Source: 2-02-FULL-66-14 sp037443705
GTDB lineage: Bacteria; Pseudomonadota; Gammaproteobacteria; Burkholderiales; SG8-39
Assembly (NCBI GenBank): GCA_037443705.1
Contig: JBBINV010000002.1
Span: 52,510-116,509, forward strand
Direction: 5' to 3'
DNA length: 64,000 bases
Below, piece after piece: positions 1 through 8,072 of the stretch. Position 1 is the stretch's first letter, and each line of letters begins with the position of its first letter. The translations under genes and the position numbers were made by a program. The notes under the pieces were generated by a model. The model had not been told where the DNA came from. It worked only from the letters and a program-made list of their open reading frames with translations, and did no database searches.

Positions 1-158
1 GGCGACATCGTGCCCGGATCCACGTTGATGTAGGGATCGAGCTTGACGTTGGTGACGCGGATGCCGCGGGATTCGAGGATTGCGGCGAGGGAGGCGGCGG
101 CGATGCCCTTTCCAAGGCTGGAAACGACGCCGCCGGTTACGAAGACATATTTCGTCAT
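1..158 (-). CDS. pyrG: CTP synthase, N-terminal fragment (runs off the window)
   Basis: Reading the minus strand from the ATG at 158 gives MTKYVFVTGGVVSSLGKGI, followed by a stretch ending near LDPYINVDPGTMS. This is the highly conserved start of the amidoligase (synthetase) domain of CTP synthase, including the ATP-binding GGVVSSLGKG loop. The enzyme makes CTP from UTP, ATP and glutamine in the cytoplasm, the last step of pyrimidine nucleotide synthesis. Only about 52 codons lie in the window; the glutaminase domain is outside it. The gene is divergent from the cold-shock gene. Identification rests on the N-terminus alone, but that segment is close to diagnostic for the family. Confidence 0.93.
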   Translation of the reverse strand, partial: MTKYVFVTGGVVSSLGKGIAAASLAAILESRGIRVTNVKLDPYINVDPGTMS

Positions 159-201
159 TGACGCCTGGTCGGGCGCGGATGAAGAAGTCTACACGCTTTT
201 C

Positions 202-210
202 TGGTACAAT
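202..210 (+). promoter_or_regulatory. Candidate extended -10 promoter of the cold-shock gene
   Basis: TGGTACAAT matches an extended -10 element (TG, one base, then TACAAT, five of six to consensus). No convincing -35 hexamer lies 16-18 bases upstream, as is common for extended -10 promoters. Transcription would begin near 217 and give a leader of about 140 bases before the ATG at 358. Long leaders are typical of cold-shock protein mRNAs. Inferred from sequence only. Confidence 0.45.
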
Positions 211-357
211 GCTCTCCGCAAGATTGATTTACAGGCAGTGATCAGTCCTCACCCGCCGCAACCGCGGAGGCGCAGTACGGTTCCCTTCCTTGATCGTCGT
301 GCCCGGACGTCGCACCCGGATCCGCTGCGGCAGACTCAGTCAAGGAAAGGCATCAAC

Positions 358-561
358 ATGGCAACCGGCAAAGTGAAGTGGTTCAACGACGCCAAGGGCT
401 TCGGCTTCATCACCCCCGACGGCGGTGGCGAGGACCTGTTCGCGCACTTCAGCGCGATCCAGGGCTCGGGCTTCAAGACCCTAAAGGAAGGCCAGCGCGT
501 CGAGTTCGAATCGCGCCAGGGGCCCAAGGGGCTTCAGGCCGCGAACATCAAGCCCCTCTGA
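358..561 (+). CDS. Cold-shock domain protein (CspA family)
   Basis: The product is 67 residues, the usual size for bacterial CspA-type proteins. It starts MATGKVKWFNDAKGFGFI and contains both RNA-binding motifs, KGFGFI (RNP1) and DLFAHF (RNP2-like), on a single OB-fold. Such proteins bind single-stranded RNA and DNA and act as RNA chaperones in the cytoplasm. The ATG at 358 is preceded by a strong Shine-Dalgarno (AAGGAAAGG, 342-350). The reading frame stays open upstream to about 43, but that extension has no family homology and is not counted. A rho-independent terminator follows at once, so the gene is monocistronic. The paralogue letter cannot be assigned from sequence. Confidence 0.96.
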   Translation: MATGKVKWFNDAKGFGFITPDGGGEDLFAHFSAIQGSGFKTLKEGQRVEFESRQGPKGLQAANIKPL

Positions 562-579
562 CGGGACTTGAGCGCGAAG

Positions 580-607
580 GGCCCGCGAAAGCGGGCCTTT
601 TCGTTTT
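580..607 (+). terminator. Rho-independent terminator after the cold-shock gene
   Basis: A perfect 7-bp GC stem (GGCCCGC, 580-586, and GCGGGCC, 591-597) with a GAAA tetraloop is followed by TTTTCGTTTT. It begins 19 bases past the stop codon. It sits between two convergent genes, but only the plus strand has the U-tract. Confidence 0.92.
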
Positions 608-1416
608 CAGTGAACGGAGATGTCCTGGGAGCGCCAGAGAACGTCCTTCACTCCCGGTACGGCGACCGCGACCTCGGTGATCGCCAGGCGCTCGTCGGTG
701 GCGCGCACGCCGGAAAGCGTCACGCGGCCGGCGTCAGCCGCGACCTGCACCCGGGCTTCCCGCGTCTCGGGCGACCGGCGGAGCGCCGCGCGCACGCTCG
801 CGGCGAGCGCCAGGTCCTCGAGCCGCGCGCGCGAGCGCTCGGTTTCGGCAAACTTGGGCGAGCGAAGCAGGGCCAGCACCTCCTCTACGCACTCGTCGAC
901 GCTCACCCGCTCGGTATTGAGCACCAGGTCGTAGTTCTCCGGGTCGGTCCATTGCAGGCCGAAATGGCGCCGCATGATCGCGGTGTGCGCCTCGTCGTTG
1001 TCGCGAATCTCGGTCTCCACCCGGTCCGCGTCGTCGGTGCTCAGCCGCTCGAGCATGCGGCGCTTGCGCAGGTCGAAGGGCGCGCACACCCGCACGCACA
1101 CGCAGTGCGGCACGCCGCGCAGAAGGTGCGTCGCACCCCAGCCGCGAATGATCGCGCCGCTTCCTTTCAGCGCGAAGCCGATGATTTCGTCGGCCGAGTG
1201 GATGAAAAGGCTCGTCTTGTCCGCGGTCAGGCGCTCGAGCACCCCCGCGCTGCCGTCCAGCAGCCGGATGACGTGGCTCTTGCGGACCCGCATGCGGTCC
1301 GCCAGGTGCTCGATGATCTCGTGATAAATCACCGGCACGGCAAGCGCCTCCCCCAGCCTCGACGCCACGTCCTTGCCGAGCGTCCCCATCTCGCGGGTGA
1401 TCGCAACGACCGGCAT
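607..1416 (-). CDS. Cytidylate-kinase-like protein with C-terminal BON domain
   Basis: The product is 269 residues. Residues 1-190 resemble the cytidylate-kinase-like family (Cytidylate_kin2): VVAITREMGTLGKDVASRLG forms the P-loop region, followed by a helix ending IYHEIIEHLA. Residues about 200-265 resemble a BON domain (RVTLSGVRATDERLAI and VPGVKDVLW), a small fold usually found in periplasmic or membrane-associated proteins. No signal peptide is visible, so the fusion is probably cytoplasmic. The natural substrate of this kinase-like family is not established, and genuine CMP kinase (Cmk) is a different, conserved gene. A candidate promoter lies directly upstream. The gene is convergent with the cold-shock gene and divergent from the channel gene. 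Confidence 0.8.
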   Translation of the reverse strand: MPVVAITREMGTLGKDVASRLGEALAVPVIYHEIIEHLADRMRVRKSHVIRLLDGSAGVLERLTADKTSLFIHSADEIIGFALKGSGAIIRGWGATHLLRGVPHCVCVRVCAPFDLRKRRMLERLSTDDADRVETEIRDNDEAHTAIMRRHFGLQWTDPENYDLVLNTERVSVDECVEEVLALLRSPKFAETERSRARLEDLALAASVRAALRRSPETREARVQVAADAGRVTLSGVRATDERLAITEVAVAVPGVKDVLWRSQDISVH

Positions 1417-1448
1417 GTGCCCCCTCCTGCTCCGATCCCGTGCGGCCT

Positions 1449-1476
1449 AGTTTAGACTCCTGCCGCCAAAGGGCAA
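1449..1476 (-). promoter_or_regulatory. Candidate sigma-70 promoter of the kinase/BON gene
   Basis: On the minus strand TTGCCC (1471-1476) and TAAACT (1449-1454) are separated by 16 bases. This would give a leader of about 27 bases before the ATG at 1416. A GGAGGGGG Shine-Dalgarno stretch lies within that leader. It is a plausible but unconfirmed promoter. Confidence 0.35.
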
Positions 1477-1497
1477 TAGGGAGGGAGGCTTAGCCAG

Positions 1498-2409
1498 ATG
1501 ATCGATAGCGTGCAGATGCTTCGCGCGCGCTGGACACCGGAGCTGACCGCGGCGGCGATCGCGTTCCTGCAGGGCAATCCCGGCGATGTCGACATTCCGA
1601 CGATGGAGCACGACGGCCGGACCTACCTCGACCTGCGCGGCATCCGGATCGAGGGCACCCAGCTGGACGGAATGACAATCCGCAACGTCAATCTGCGCTG
1701 GGCGACGATCCGCGACGTCGGCTTCAAGGGAGCGAAGCTCGCGGACTGCAACCTGAGCCAGGCGCAATTCGCCGAGTGCTACTTCCGGCGCACCGTGTTC
1801 CGGAACTGCGATATCGTCAACGCGCACTTCGAAGAGTGCGACTTCTCGAACTCGCGCATCGAAGGAAACCGGCTCGACTTCGCCACCTTCAAGGAGTGCG
1901 AGATCTCGCTCCAGAGCATCGCGTTCCGGGACGACACGCCGCCCCACGTGCTCGCGCGCGTGTGCCGGAATCTCAAGCTGAACGCGCTCCAGATGGGGCG
2001 GTTCGCCGATGCGGGCGAGCTCACCTACCTCGAGCAGACTCACGAGCGGCGCGCGCTCTTCGAGCAGGTCTTTTCGGGCGGAAAGAGCGGCGCGGCACCG
2101 CGCTGGCTCGCGTCGCTGCTGCTCAACTGGCTGTGGGGCTACGGCGAAAAGCCCGCGCGGCTCGCGATCGTGATCGCGGTGAACATCTTCGCGTTCGGGA
2201 CCGTCCATTACTGGCTGAACGCGCTGCCGGACAGGACCTGGTGGGAGCACGTCTATTTCAGCGGCATCACCTATCTCACCATCGGCTACGGCGACCTCTC
2301 GCCGGCGGGCGCGCCGGCGCGCGTGCTCGCGGTGATCGAGGGCATGGCCGGGATCGCCACGCTCGGCATGCTGATCGCGTCGTGGACCAAGAAGATCATG
2401 TACCGGTGA
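1498..2409 (+). CDS. Pentapeptide-repeat potassium channel (two-TM, Ion_trans_2)
   Basis: The product is 303 residues. Residues about 45-140 carry pentapeptide-repeat character (A/C-D/N-L/F-x-x, as in LADCNLSQAQFAECYF), which folds as a right-handed quadrilateral beta helix. A linker leads to membrane segment 1 (221-240), a pore helix and the selectivity filter TIGYGD (261-266), then membrane segment 2 (276-296) and a short basic end. That is the minimal subunit of a tetrameric K+ channel, here with a cytoplasmic beta-helix domain where many channels carry an RCK or cyclic-nucleotide domain. The ATG follows a GGGAGG Shine-Dalgarno. The next gene starts 10 bases downstream, so the two are probably co-transcribed. 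What the N-terminal domain senses is unknown. Confidence 0.88.
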   Translation: MIDSVQMLRARWTPELTAAAIAFLQGNPGDVDIPTMEHDGRTYLDLRGIRIEGTQLDGMTIRNVNLRWATIRDVGFKGAKLADCNLSQAQFAECYFRRTVFRNCDIVNAHFEECDFSNSRIEGNRLDFATFKECEISLQSIAFRDDTPPHVLARVCRNLKLNALQMGRFADAGELTYLEQTHERRALFEQVFSGGKSGAAPRWLASLLLNWLWGYGEKPARLAIVIAVNIFAFGTVHYWLNALPDRTWWEHVYFSGITYLTIGYGDLSPAGAPARVLAVIEGMAGIATLGMLIASWTKKIMYR

Positions 2410-2419
2410 GGCTCCGCCG

Positions 2420-3064
2420 GTGACGCTCCACGAGACGGTCTGCGCCGAGCTCGGCAGGCTCCTCGCCTCGGGCGGCGCCGACCCGCGACGGCTCGACGCC
2501 GCGCTCCGGATCCTCTGCAAGTGGCGCTCTCACGTGCTCCAGGCCGAGCTCGTGCGCCGCTTCGGCGTGGTGGTTCAGGGCGGACCGTTTCGCGGCATGA
2601 CCTACCTTGCCGCCTCAAGCGAGAGTTGCCACATCCCGAAGCTTCTCGGCTGTTACGAGATCGAGCTCCATCCCGCGATCGAGCGGGCGGCGGCGCGCAG
2701 CTACGCGCGCGTGCTCAACATCGGCAGCGCCGAGGGCTATTACGCGATCGGTCTCGCGCGGCGCCTGCCCGGCGCGCGCGTGGGCGCCTTCGACGCCGAC
2801 GCCGTGGCGCAGAAGGCCTGCCGCTCGCTCGCCGCGATGCACGTGATCGTCGAGTGCCACGACTGCTTCAACCCGGCGATCTCCGCCGAGCTCGCGCGCC
2901 GCTTCGCGCCTACGCACGACATCGAGAAGCGCGAACAGAAGGCGCGCGACGTGGCCCTTCCGGACCTCTTCGACCGTCTCGGCGAGCTCGATCGCCTGCT
3001 CGCGGTCTGGGAGTGGCGCGGCGGGCCGACCCCCTGGCTCGTGATGCGCGCGCGGCAGCGCTAG
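2420..3064 (+). CDS. SAM-dependent methyltransferase-like protein, apparently shortened
   Basis: The product is 214 residues from a GTG start just after the channel gene. VLNIGSAEGYYAIGLARRLP (residues about 94-113) is a class I methyltransferase motif I with its following helix, and GAFDADAVA is the motif II acidic strand. After RSLAA the sequence passes directly to VIVECHDCFNP, which looks like the strand-4 or strand-5 end of such enzymes. The middle section that usually separates these elements seems to be missing, so the gene may have an internal in-frame deletion and be inactive. The substrate cannot be predicted. Confidence 0.6.
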   Translation: MTLHETVCAELGRLLASGGADPRRLDAALRILCKWRSHVLQAELVRRFGVVVQGGPFRGMTYLAASSESCHIPKLLGCYEIELHPAIERAAARSYARVLNIGSAEGYYAIGLARRLPGARVGAFDADAVAQKACRSLAAMHVIVECHDCFNPAISAELARRFAPTHDIEKREQKARDVALPDLFDRLGELDRLLAVWEWRGGPTPWLVMRARQR

Positions 3065-3065
3065 C

Positions 3066-3242
3066 TCAGGCGACGATGACGATGTCGCGCGCGGCGTCTC
3101 CCGTGACGTTGAGCGGGCCGGCGCAATCCGCGATCGTGCCGGTGCCGGCAATGCCGCGCGGGACATCCTGGAACAGAAACGAGTCGTTGCCCGGGACGCC
3201 ATTCAGGGCCTTGTACTTGATCGTGTCCGCGCCCTGCGGTGA
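3066..3242 (-). pseudogene. 3' remnant of a minus-strand gene, possibly RTX-related
   Basis: Between the methyltransferase gene and the first RTX gene the minus strand encodes a protein-like tail. It reads GADTIKYKALNG, then GNDSFLFQDVP, and ends ARDIVIVA with a TGA at 3066-3068. The GADTI and GNDSF segments and the acidic-then-hydrophobic end resemble the C-termini of secreted RTX or related proteins. No start codon, Shine-Dalgarno or complete domain precedes it, and the plus-strand RTX start intrudes on its upstream side. I read it as the stump of a truncated gene, which is inference. It may instead be chance open frame in GC-rich DNA. Confidence 0.35.
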
Positions 3243-3281
3243 CAATCGGCGCTCCGTCGCCGCGCAGCCAAGGGAGCCGCC

Positions 3282-6200
3282 ATGGCGCAGTTCACGGTTT
3301 ACGCCTCCGACGCATTGACCCAGGGAACGGAGTTCGCCGACACCTTCGTGATCCTTCCGTTCGGCTTCAACGACGCCGAGACGATCGTGTTCGGCGGCGG
3401 CGGCAACGATACCTACGCGCTCTACATCGAGCCGTTCAGCCCTCCGATGGACCTCGTTCTCGTGGAGGAAGCCGGCGGGGGCACCGATACCGTCGCCCTC
3501 TACGACTCGGTCACGGGGTGGGACGTCACGCTCGCGGCGAACATCGAGAACCTGGTCGTCGCCGGTTCCGCGTATTCGACCCCCAACCTGCTCACGGGGA
3601 ACGCGCTCGGCAACCGGATCAGCGTAAGCGCCGGCAGCACGTACGACACGCTGGACGGCGGCGCGGGCGCCGACACGCTCGCCGGCGGAACCGGCTCCGA
3701 CATCTACTACGTCGACTCGGCGGGCGATGTGATCGTGGAGGCGGCGGCGGAAGGCCTCGACCACGTGTACGGCACGCTCGCGAGCGGAACTTTCGTGCTC
3801 GGCCCGAACGTCGAGGACTTCTACTTCGTCGAGGCCGGCACCGCCGGCAACGTCAACGTCACCGGGAACGCGGAGAGCAACACGATCCATGGCAACGCCG
3901 GCAACAACGTCCTGTCCGGTCTCGGCGGCGACGACTCCCTGAACGGCGGCCCGGCGGGGGACGACACGCTCCTGGGCGGCGACGGAAACGATTTCCTCGC
4001 GGGTGGTCCCGGACGCGACCGCATCGACGGCGGCGCAGGCAACGACCAGCTCGACGGCGGCGCGGACAACGACACGCTGCAGGGCGGCGCAGGGGACGAC
4101 ATCTTCATCGTGCGGCCCGATGAAGGCACGGACACGATCACCGACACCGCGGGGAACGATACCGTTCTGGCGGACATCAGCTACACGCTCCCGGCGGGCA
4201 TCGAGAACCTCGAGCTCGGCGCGGAGGTGGAAGGCCTCGACGGCACGGGAAACGCTGGGCACAACCGGATCGTCGGGACTGTCTACGCAAACCGGCTCGC
4301 GGGACTCGACGGCAACGACACGCTCGACGGCGGCGCGGGCAACGACACGATGCTCGGCGGCAAGGGCAACGACGTGTACCGCGTGGGCTCGAGCGGCGAC
4401 GTGGTCACGGAAGGCGCCAGCGAGGGAATCGACACGGTCCTGGCCGAGGTCGCGTCGTACTCCCTGCCTGTCAACGTGGAGAACCTCACGATCGCCACCG
4501 CGAACCTGCTTCAGCAGCCTGTGGGGCGCGGCAACGCCCTCGCGAACCTGATCCGCGGCTCGACGCAGGCGAACGCGCTCTACGGCTTCGACGGCAACGA
4601 CACCCTGATCGGCGTCTCGAGCACGACCGGCAATCCGCTCGAGGGCCCGGACACGCTCGCGGGCGGCGCGGACAACGACACCTACGAGATCGGAAACGCG
4701 CTGGATCTGGTGATCGAGCAATCCGGCCAGGGCACGGACACTGTCCGCAGCTCGGCCACCTACGCCCTGCCCTTCAACGTCGAGCACCTGGAGCTCACGG
4801 GCACGGACGACATCGACGCCACGGGCAACGGAGAGGCCAACCGCCTCACCGGAAACGCGGGCGACAACGTGCTCGACGGCGCCGGCGGCGCCGACACTCT
4901 CGCCGGCGGTACGGGAAACGACACCTACTACGTCGACAGCGCGGGCGACACGGTGATCGAGGCTGCGAACGCCGGCACCGACACGGTCCACACCGCCACG
5001 AACCTCACCCTCGGCGCGAACCTCGAGAACGCGGCCGCGATCCCCGGCTCGGGCGGCCTCACGCTCGTCGGCAACGCGCTCGGCAACGTCCTCACCGGCG
5101 CGAGCGGCGCCGACACGCTGAACGGCGGCCTCGGCAACGACTCGCTCTCCGGCGGCCACCGCGATGATTCCCTCGCGGGAGGCGACGGCGCCGACACCCT
5201 CGACGGCGGACGCGGCAACGACACGATGGCGGGCGGGCCGGGCAACGACGTCTACTACGTAAGCTCGAGCGGAGACATTGTGTCGGAGGTGGCGGGCGCG
5301 GGCATCGACACCGTGACGAGCGAGGTGAGCGTGACGGCAATCTGGGCGAACGTGGAGAACGTGATTCTCGGCCCCGCGGCCCGGAACGTGAACGGTGGGA
5401 ATTCCCTCGACAACCGGATCACCGGAAACGCGCTGCGGAACCTGCTCGACGGCGAAGCGGGAAACGACTCGATTTCCGGCGGCGCGGGCAACGACACGCT
5501 CGACGGCGGAACCGGCAATGACTTCCTGTTCGGCGGAGACGGGAACGACATCTACTACATCGACAGCGACGACGACGAGATCGCCGAGACCGGCGGCAGC
5601 GCGGACCAGGCCTTCTCGGTAGTGAGCTTCCTCGGCGATACCGCGATCGAGCACGTCACTCTGCTCGACGCAGGCGGCGCGATCGACGCGCTCGGCAACG
5701 ATTCGGCCAACCGGCTCACCGGCAACGCGAGCGGCAACAGCCTGCAGAGCGGAGCCGGCAACGACACGCTCTTCGGCAACGCGGGCGACGACACGCTGGA
5801 CGGCGGCACCGGCAACGACTCGATGAAGGGCGGTGCCGGAAACGACATTTACGTCGTCAGCGGAACGGCCGATCACGTGGACGAAACGGGAGGCGACGGG
5901 ATCGACACCGTCCATGCCAGCGTCACGTTCAGTCTGGCGAACACGAGCTTCGTGCACGGTGCGGTGGAAAACCTGACGCTCACGGGTACGGGGAACATCA
6001 GTGCCACCGGGAACGCGCTCGACAACCTGCTGACGGGAAACTCCGCGGACAACACGCTCACCGGCGCCGCGGGCGACGACACCTTGATCGGCGGCGCGGG
6101 CAGCGACAGCATGGTCGGCGGCGCCGGGAACGACACCTACGACGTCGATTCCCTCGGCGACACGGTGAGCGAAGGCCTCAACGCTGGAACCGACACGGTG

Positions 6201-8072
6201 CTCGTGGGCAACCTCACGTTCGACTACACGCTACCGGACAATCATCTCGAGAACCTCACGATCAACTCGAGCGAAGGACCGGTGCGCGCGACGGGCAATG
6301 CCGGAGCAAACCTGATCCGGCTCCCCGGGGTGAACACGGTAGGCGCCACGATCGAAGGCGGCGAAGGCAACGACACCGTAGACGCGAGGGGCGCCGCGGT
6401 GGTCGACGACAGCGGCATCGAATTTTACGGCGGCGTCGAGACTCGCGACGGCGGCGGCGCGGACGAGATCTTTCTCGAGCTGAGCGGGAGCTACAGCAAT
6501 CTCGTCGTCTCCGGCTTCGAGACCGTCAACCTGGACGTCGAGGCTGGCGCGACCGACCTGGGTGCCTCTGCGATTGCCGGAGCGAAGCTGATCGTCCTGA
6601 GCGGCGACGATCCGCTCACCTTCAACGCGGCCGGCGGGTTCCTGGCTGGCAAAACGTTCAGGCTCACCGATTACTTCGACAGCCTCGCCTTCTCGGGCGC
6701 GGACGGCACGCTCGTGCTCGAGCTGGACAACGCCGACTTCTCGCTTTCCGGGGCCAGCATCACGGCGCTCGACATCACGACCCTGGACACCGATTGCACG
6801 CTCGATGTCTCCGGCCTCACCGACGCGACGCTGTACACGATCAGGGGCGACGACGACGTGACCCTGAGCGGGCTCGCGGACGGCGCGGACATCGAGCTGT
6901 TCGAGTACGCAGGCGCGTCGTTCCATTTCGACGCCGAGCCCGAGAACGGGACCTTCACCCTGTTTCTCGGCAACACCTTCACGACGCTCACGGCCGGAAG
7001 CAACGTGACCGAGGTGACGCTGGACGTGACCGGCACGGCTCCGTCGGGCGTCACCGTGGAGGCGCAGGGAACCCTCGGATTGCTCGCGCTGAGCGGTGCG
7101 GACGATCCGCTCCAGGTGACGAACCTGGACGCCGCGGTCGTAGACGCGACCAATTTCGGAATCGGCACGCTGCTCCTATCGGACCGGGTTGCCGGATCGA
7201 TTTTCATTGCCGATGAGGGCACTGCCGACGACTCCGCAACCATCTTCTGGAGCGGCTTCGCCGGGGGACAGACACTCGAGTTCGGCGCCGACGCGGGCGG
7301 GATCACCGGCACCTTCGCGGTGCTCGACTCCTCCGACCGGATCGTGGACGGAGCTACGGGGGACGGCGACGCGCTGTTCGCCAACGCGAGCGGCATCAAC
7401 GGCGTCTTCGGAGCGCTCGCGATCAGCCGCATCGAGGACGTCACTTTCTACGCCTCTTCCGGCACGGTCGAGATCGACGCGAGCCGCATGACGGAAGTGG
7501 AGTGGATCTACATCAATGCCGGCGGCAGCGCGGACTCGTTCACCCTGATCGACGTATCCTCGCACGTCGACGGCACCGCCTCGACCAGCCCGCTGACGAT
7601 CCTGTTCGCCGACGCCTACGCGGGCGCGGTCGCCACCGGCGGCTCGGGCGACGACTCCCTGGCGGGAACGGACGGCGAGGACCAGCTGAACGGCGCGGAC
7701 GGCAACGACACGCTGGCCGGCGGAGGCGATGCCGACTCGTTCGCGTTCGACACCGCGCCCGGCGCGGGCAACGTGGACACGATCCTCGATTTTGCGAGCG
7801 GAACCGACAAGCTCGCGCTCGACAGCGGCGTCTTCGCCGGCCTGACGTTCACTGGCGGCGTGCTGGACGCCACGAGCTTCTCGGACAGCGGCGCGCCTGC
7901 GAGCGCATCGCCGCAGATCGTCTACGACCCCTCTACGGGCGCCCTCTACTACGACGCGGACGGGAACACGAGCGGCGCGACGCAGCCGTTCGCGCAGCTC
8001 GGCGACGGGGTCGGTGGCGACTACGGCATCCCGCTCATCGCCGCCACCGACATCTACGAGCTCATCGTCTAG
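3282..8072 (+). CDS. Giant RTX calcium-binding exoprotein 1
   Basis: The product is 1596 residues with no N-terminal signal peptide. Residues about 110-1005 alternate blocks of GGxGxDxLx nonapeptides, which bind Ca2+ in parallel beta rolls, with a recurring linker that reads roughly DTYYVDSAGD, then E, GTDTV, VENL.LTG and GN..NRLTGN. Residues about 1010-1450 lack nonapeptides and look like a beta-rich spacer. A last nonapeptide block (about 1455-1485) leads into a C-terminal domain with VDTILDFASGTDKL and the end YELIV. An acidic residue followed by hydrophobic residues at the extreme C-terminus is typical of type I secretion substrates. A Shine-Dalgarno (AAGGGAG) precedes the ATG. No HlyB/HlyD/TolC genes lie in the window. 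An adhesin, S-layer-like or matrix role is likely; no enzymatic domain is visible. Confidence 0.88.
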   Translation: MAQFTVYASDALTQGTEFADTFVILPFGFNDAETIVFGGGGNDTYALYIEPFSPPMDLVLVEEAGGGTDTVALYDSVTGWDVTLAANIENLVVAGSAYSTPNLLTGNALGNRISVSAGSTYDTLDGGAGADTLAGGTGSDIYYVDSAGDVIVEAAAEGLDHVYGTLASGTFVLGPNVEDFYFVEAGTAGNVNVTGNAESNTIHGNAGNNVLSGLGGDDSLNGGPAGDDTLLGGDGNDFLAGGPGRDRIDGGAGNDQLDGGADNDTLQGGAGDDIFIVRPDEGTDTITDTAGNDTVLADISYTLPAGIENLELGAEVEGLDGTGNAGHNRIVGTVYANRLAGLDGNDTLDGGAGNDTMLGGKGNDVYRVGSSGDVVTEGASEGIDTVLAEVASYSLPVNVENLTIATANLLQQPVGRGNALANLIRGSTQANALYGFDGNDTLIGVSSTTGNPLEGPDTLAGGADNDTYEIGNALDLVIEQSGQGTDTVRSSATYALPFNVEHLELTGTDDIDATGNGEANRLTGNAGDNVLDGAGGADTLAGGTGNDTYYVDSAGDTVIEAANAGTDTVHTATNLTLGANLENAAAIPGSGGLTLVGNALGNVLTGASGADTLNGGLGNDSLSGGHRDDSLAGGDGADTLDGGRGNDTMAGGPGNDVYYVSSSGDIVSEVAGAGIDTVTSEVSVTAIWANVENVILGPAARNVNGGNSLDNRITGNALRNLLDGEAGNDSISGGAGNDTLDGGTGNDFLFGGDGNDIYYIDSDDDEIAETGGSADQAFSVVSFLGDTAIEHVTLLDAGGAIDALGNDSANRLTGNASGNSLQSGAGNDTLFGNAGDDTLDGGTGNDSMKGGAGNDIYVVSGTADHVDETGGDGIDTVHASVTFSLANTSFVHGAVENLTLTGTGNISATGNALDNLLTGNSADNTLTGAAGDDTLIGGAGSDSMVGGAGNDTYDVDSLGDTVSEGLNAGTDTVLVGNLTFDYTLPDNHLENLTINSSEGPVRATGNAGANLIRLPGVNTVGATIEGGEGNDTVDARGAAVVDDSGIEFYGGVETRDGGGADEIFLELSGSYSNLVVSGFETVNLDVEAGATDLGASAIAGAKLIVLSGDDPLTFNAAGGFLAGKTFRLTDYFDSLAFSGADGTLVLELDNADFSLSGASITALDITTLDTDCTLDVSGLTDATLYTIRGDDDVTLSGLADGADIELFEYAGASFHFDAEPENGTFTLFLGNTFTTLTAGSNVTEVTLDVTGTAPSGVTVEAQGTLGLLALSGADDPLQVTNLDAAVVDATNFGIGTLLLSDRVAGSIFIADEGTADDSATIFWSGFAGGQTLEFGADAGGITGTFAVLDSSDRIVDGATGDGDALFANASGINGVFGALAISRIEDVTFYASSGTVEIDASRMTEVEWIYINAGGSADSFTLIDVSSHVDGTASTSPLTILFADAYAGAVATGGSGDDSLAGTDGEDQLNGADGNDTLAGGGDADSFAFDTAPGAGNVDTILDFASGTDKLALDSGVFAGLTFTGGVLDATSFSDSGAPASASPQIVYDPSTGALYYDADGNTSGATQPFAQLGDGVGGDYGIPLIAATDIYELIV

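Noticed and set aside
43..357. N-terminal extension of the cold-shock protein to 172 residues
   Set aside because: No family homology, and a strong Shine-Dalgarno and a normal CspA start lie at 358.
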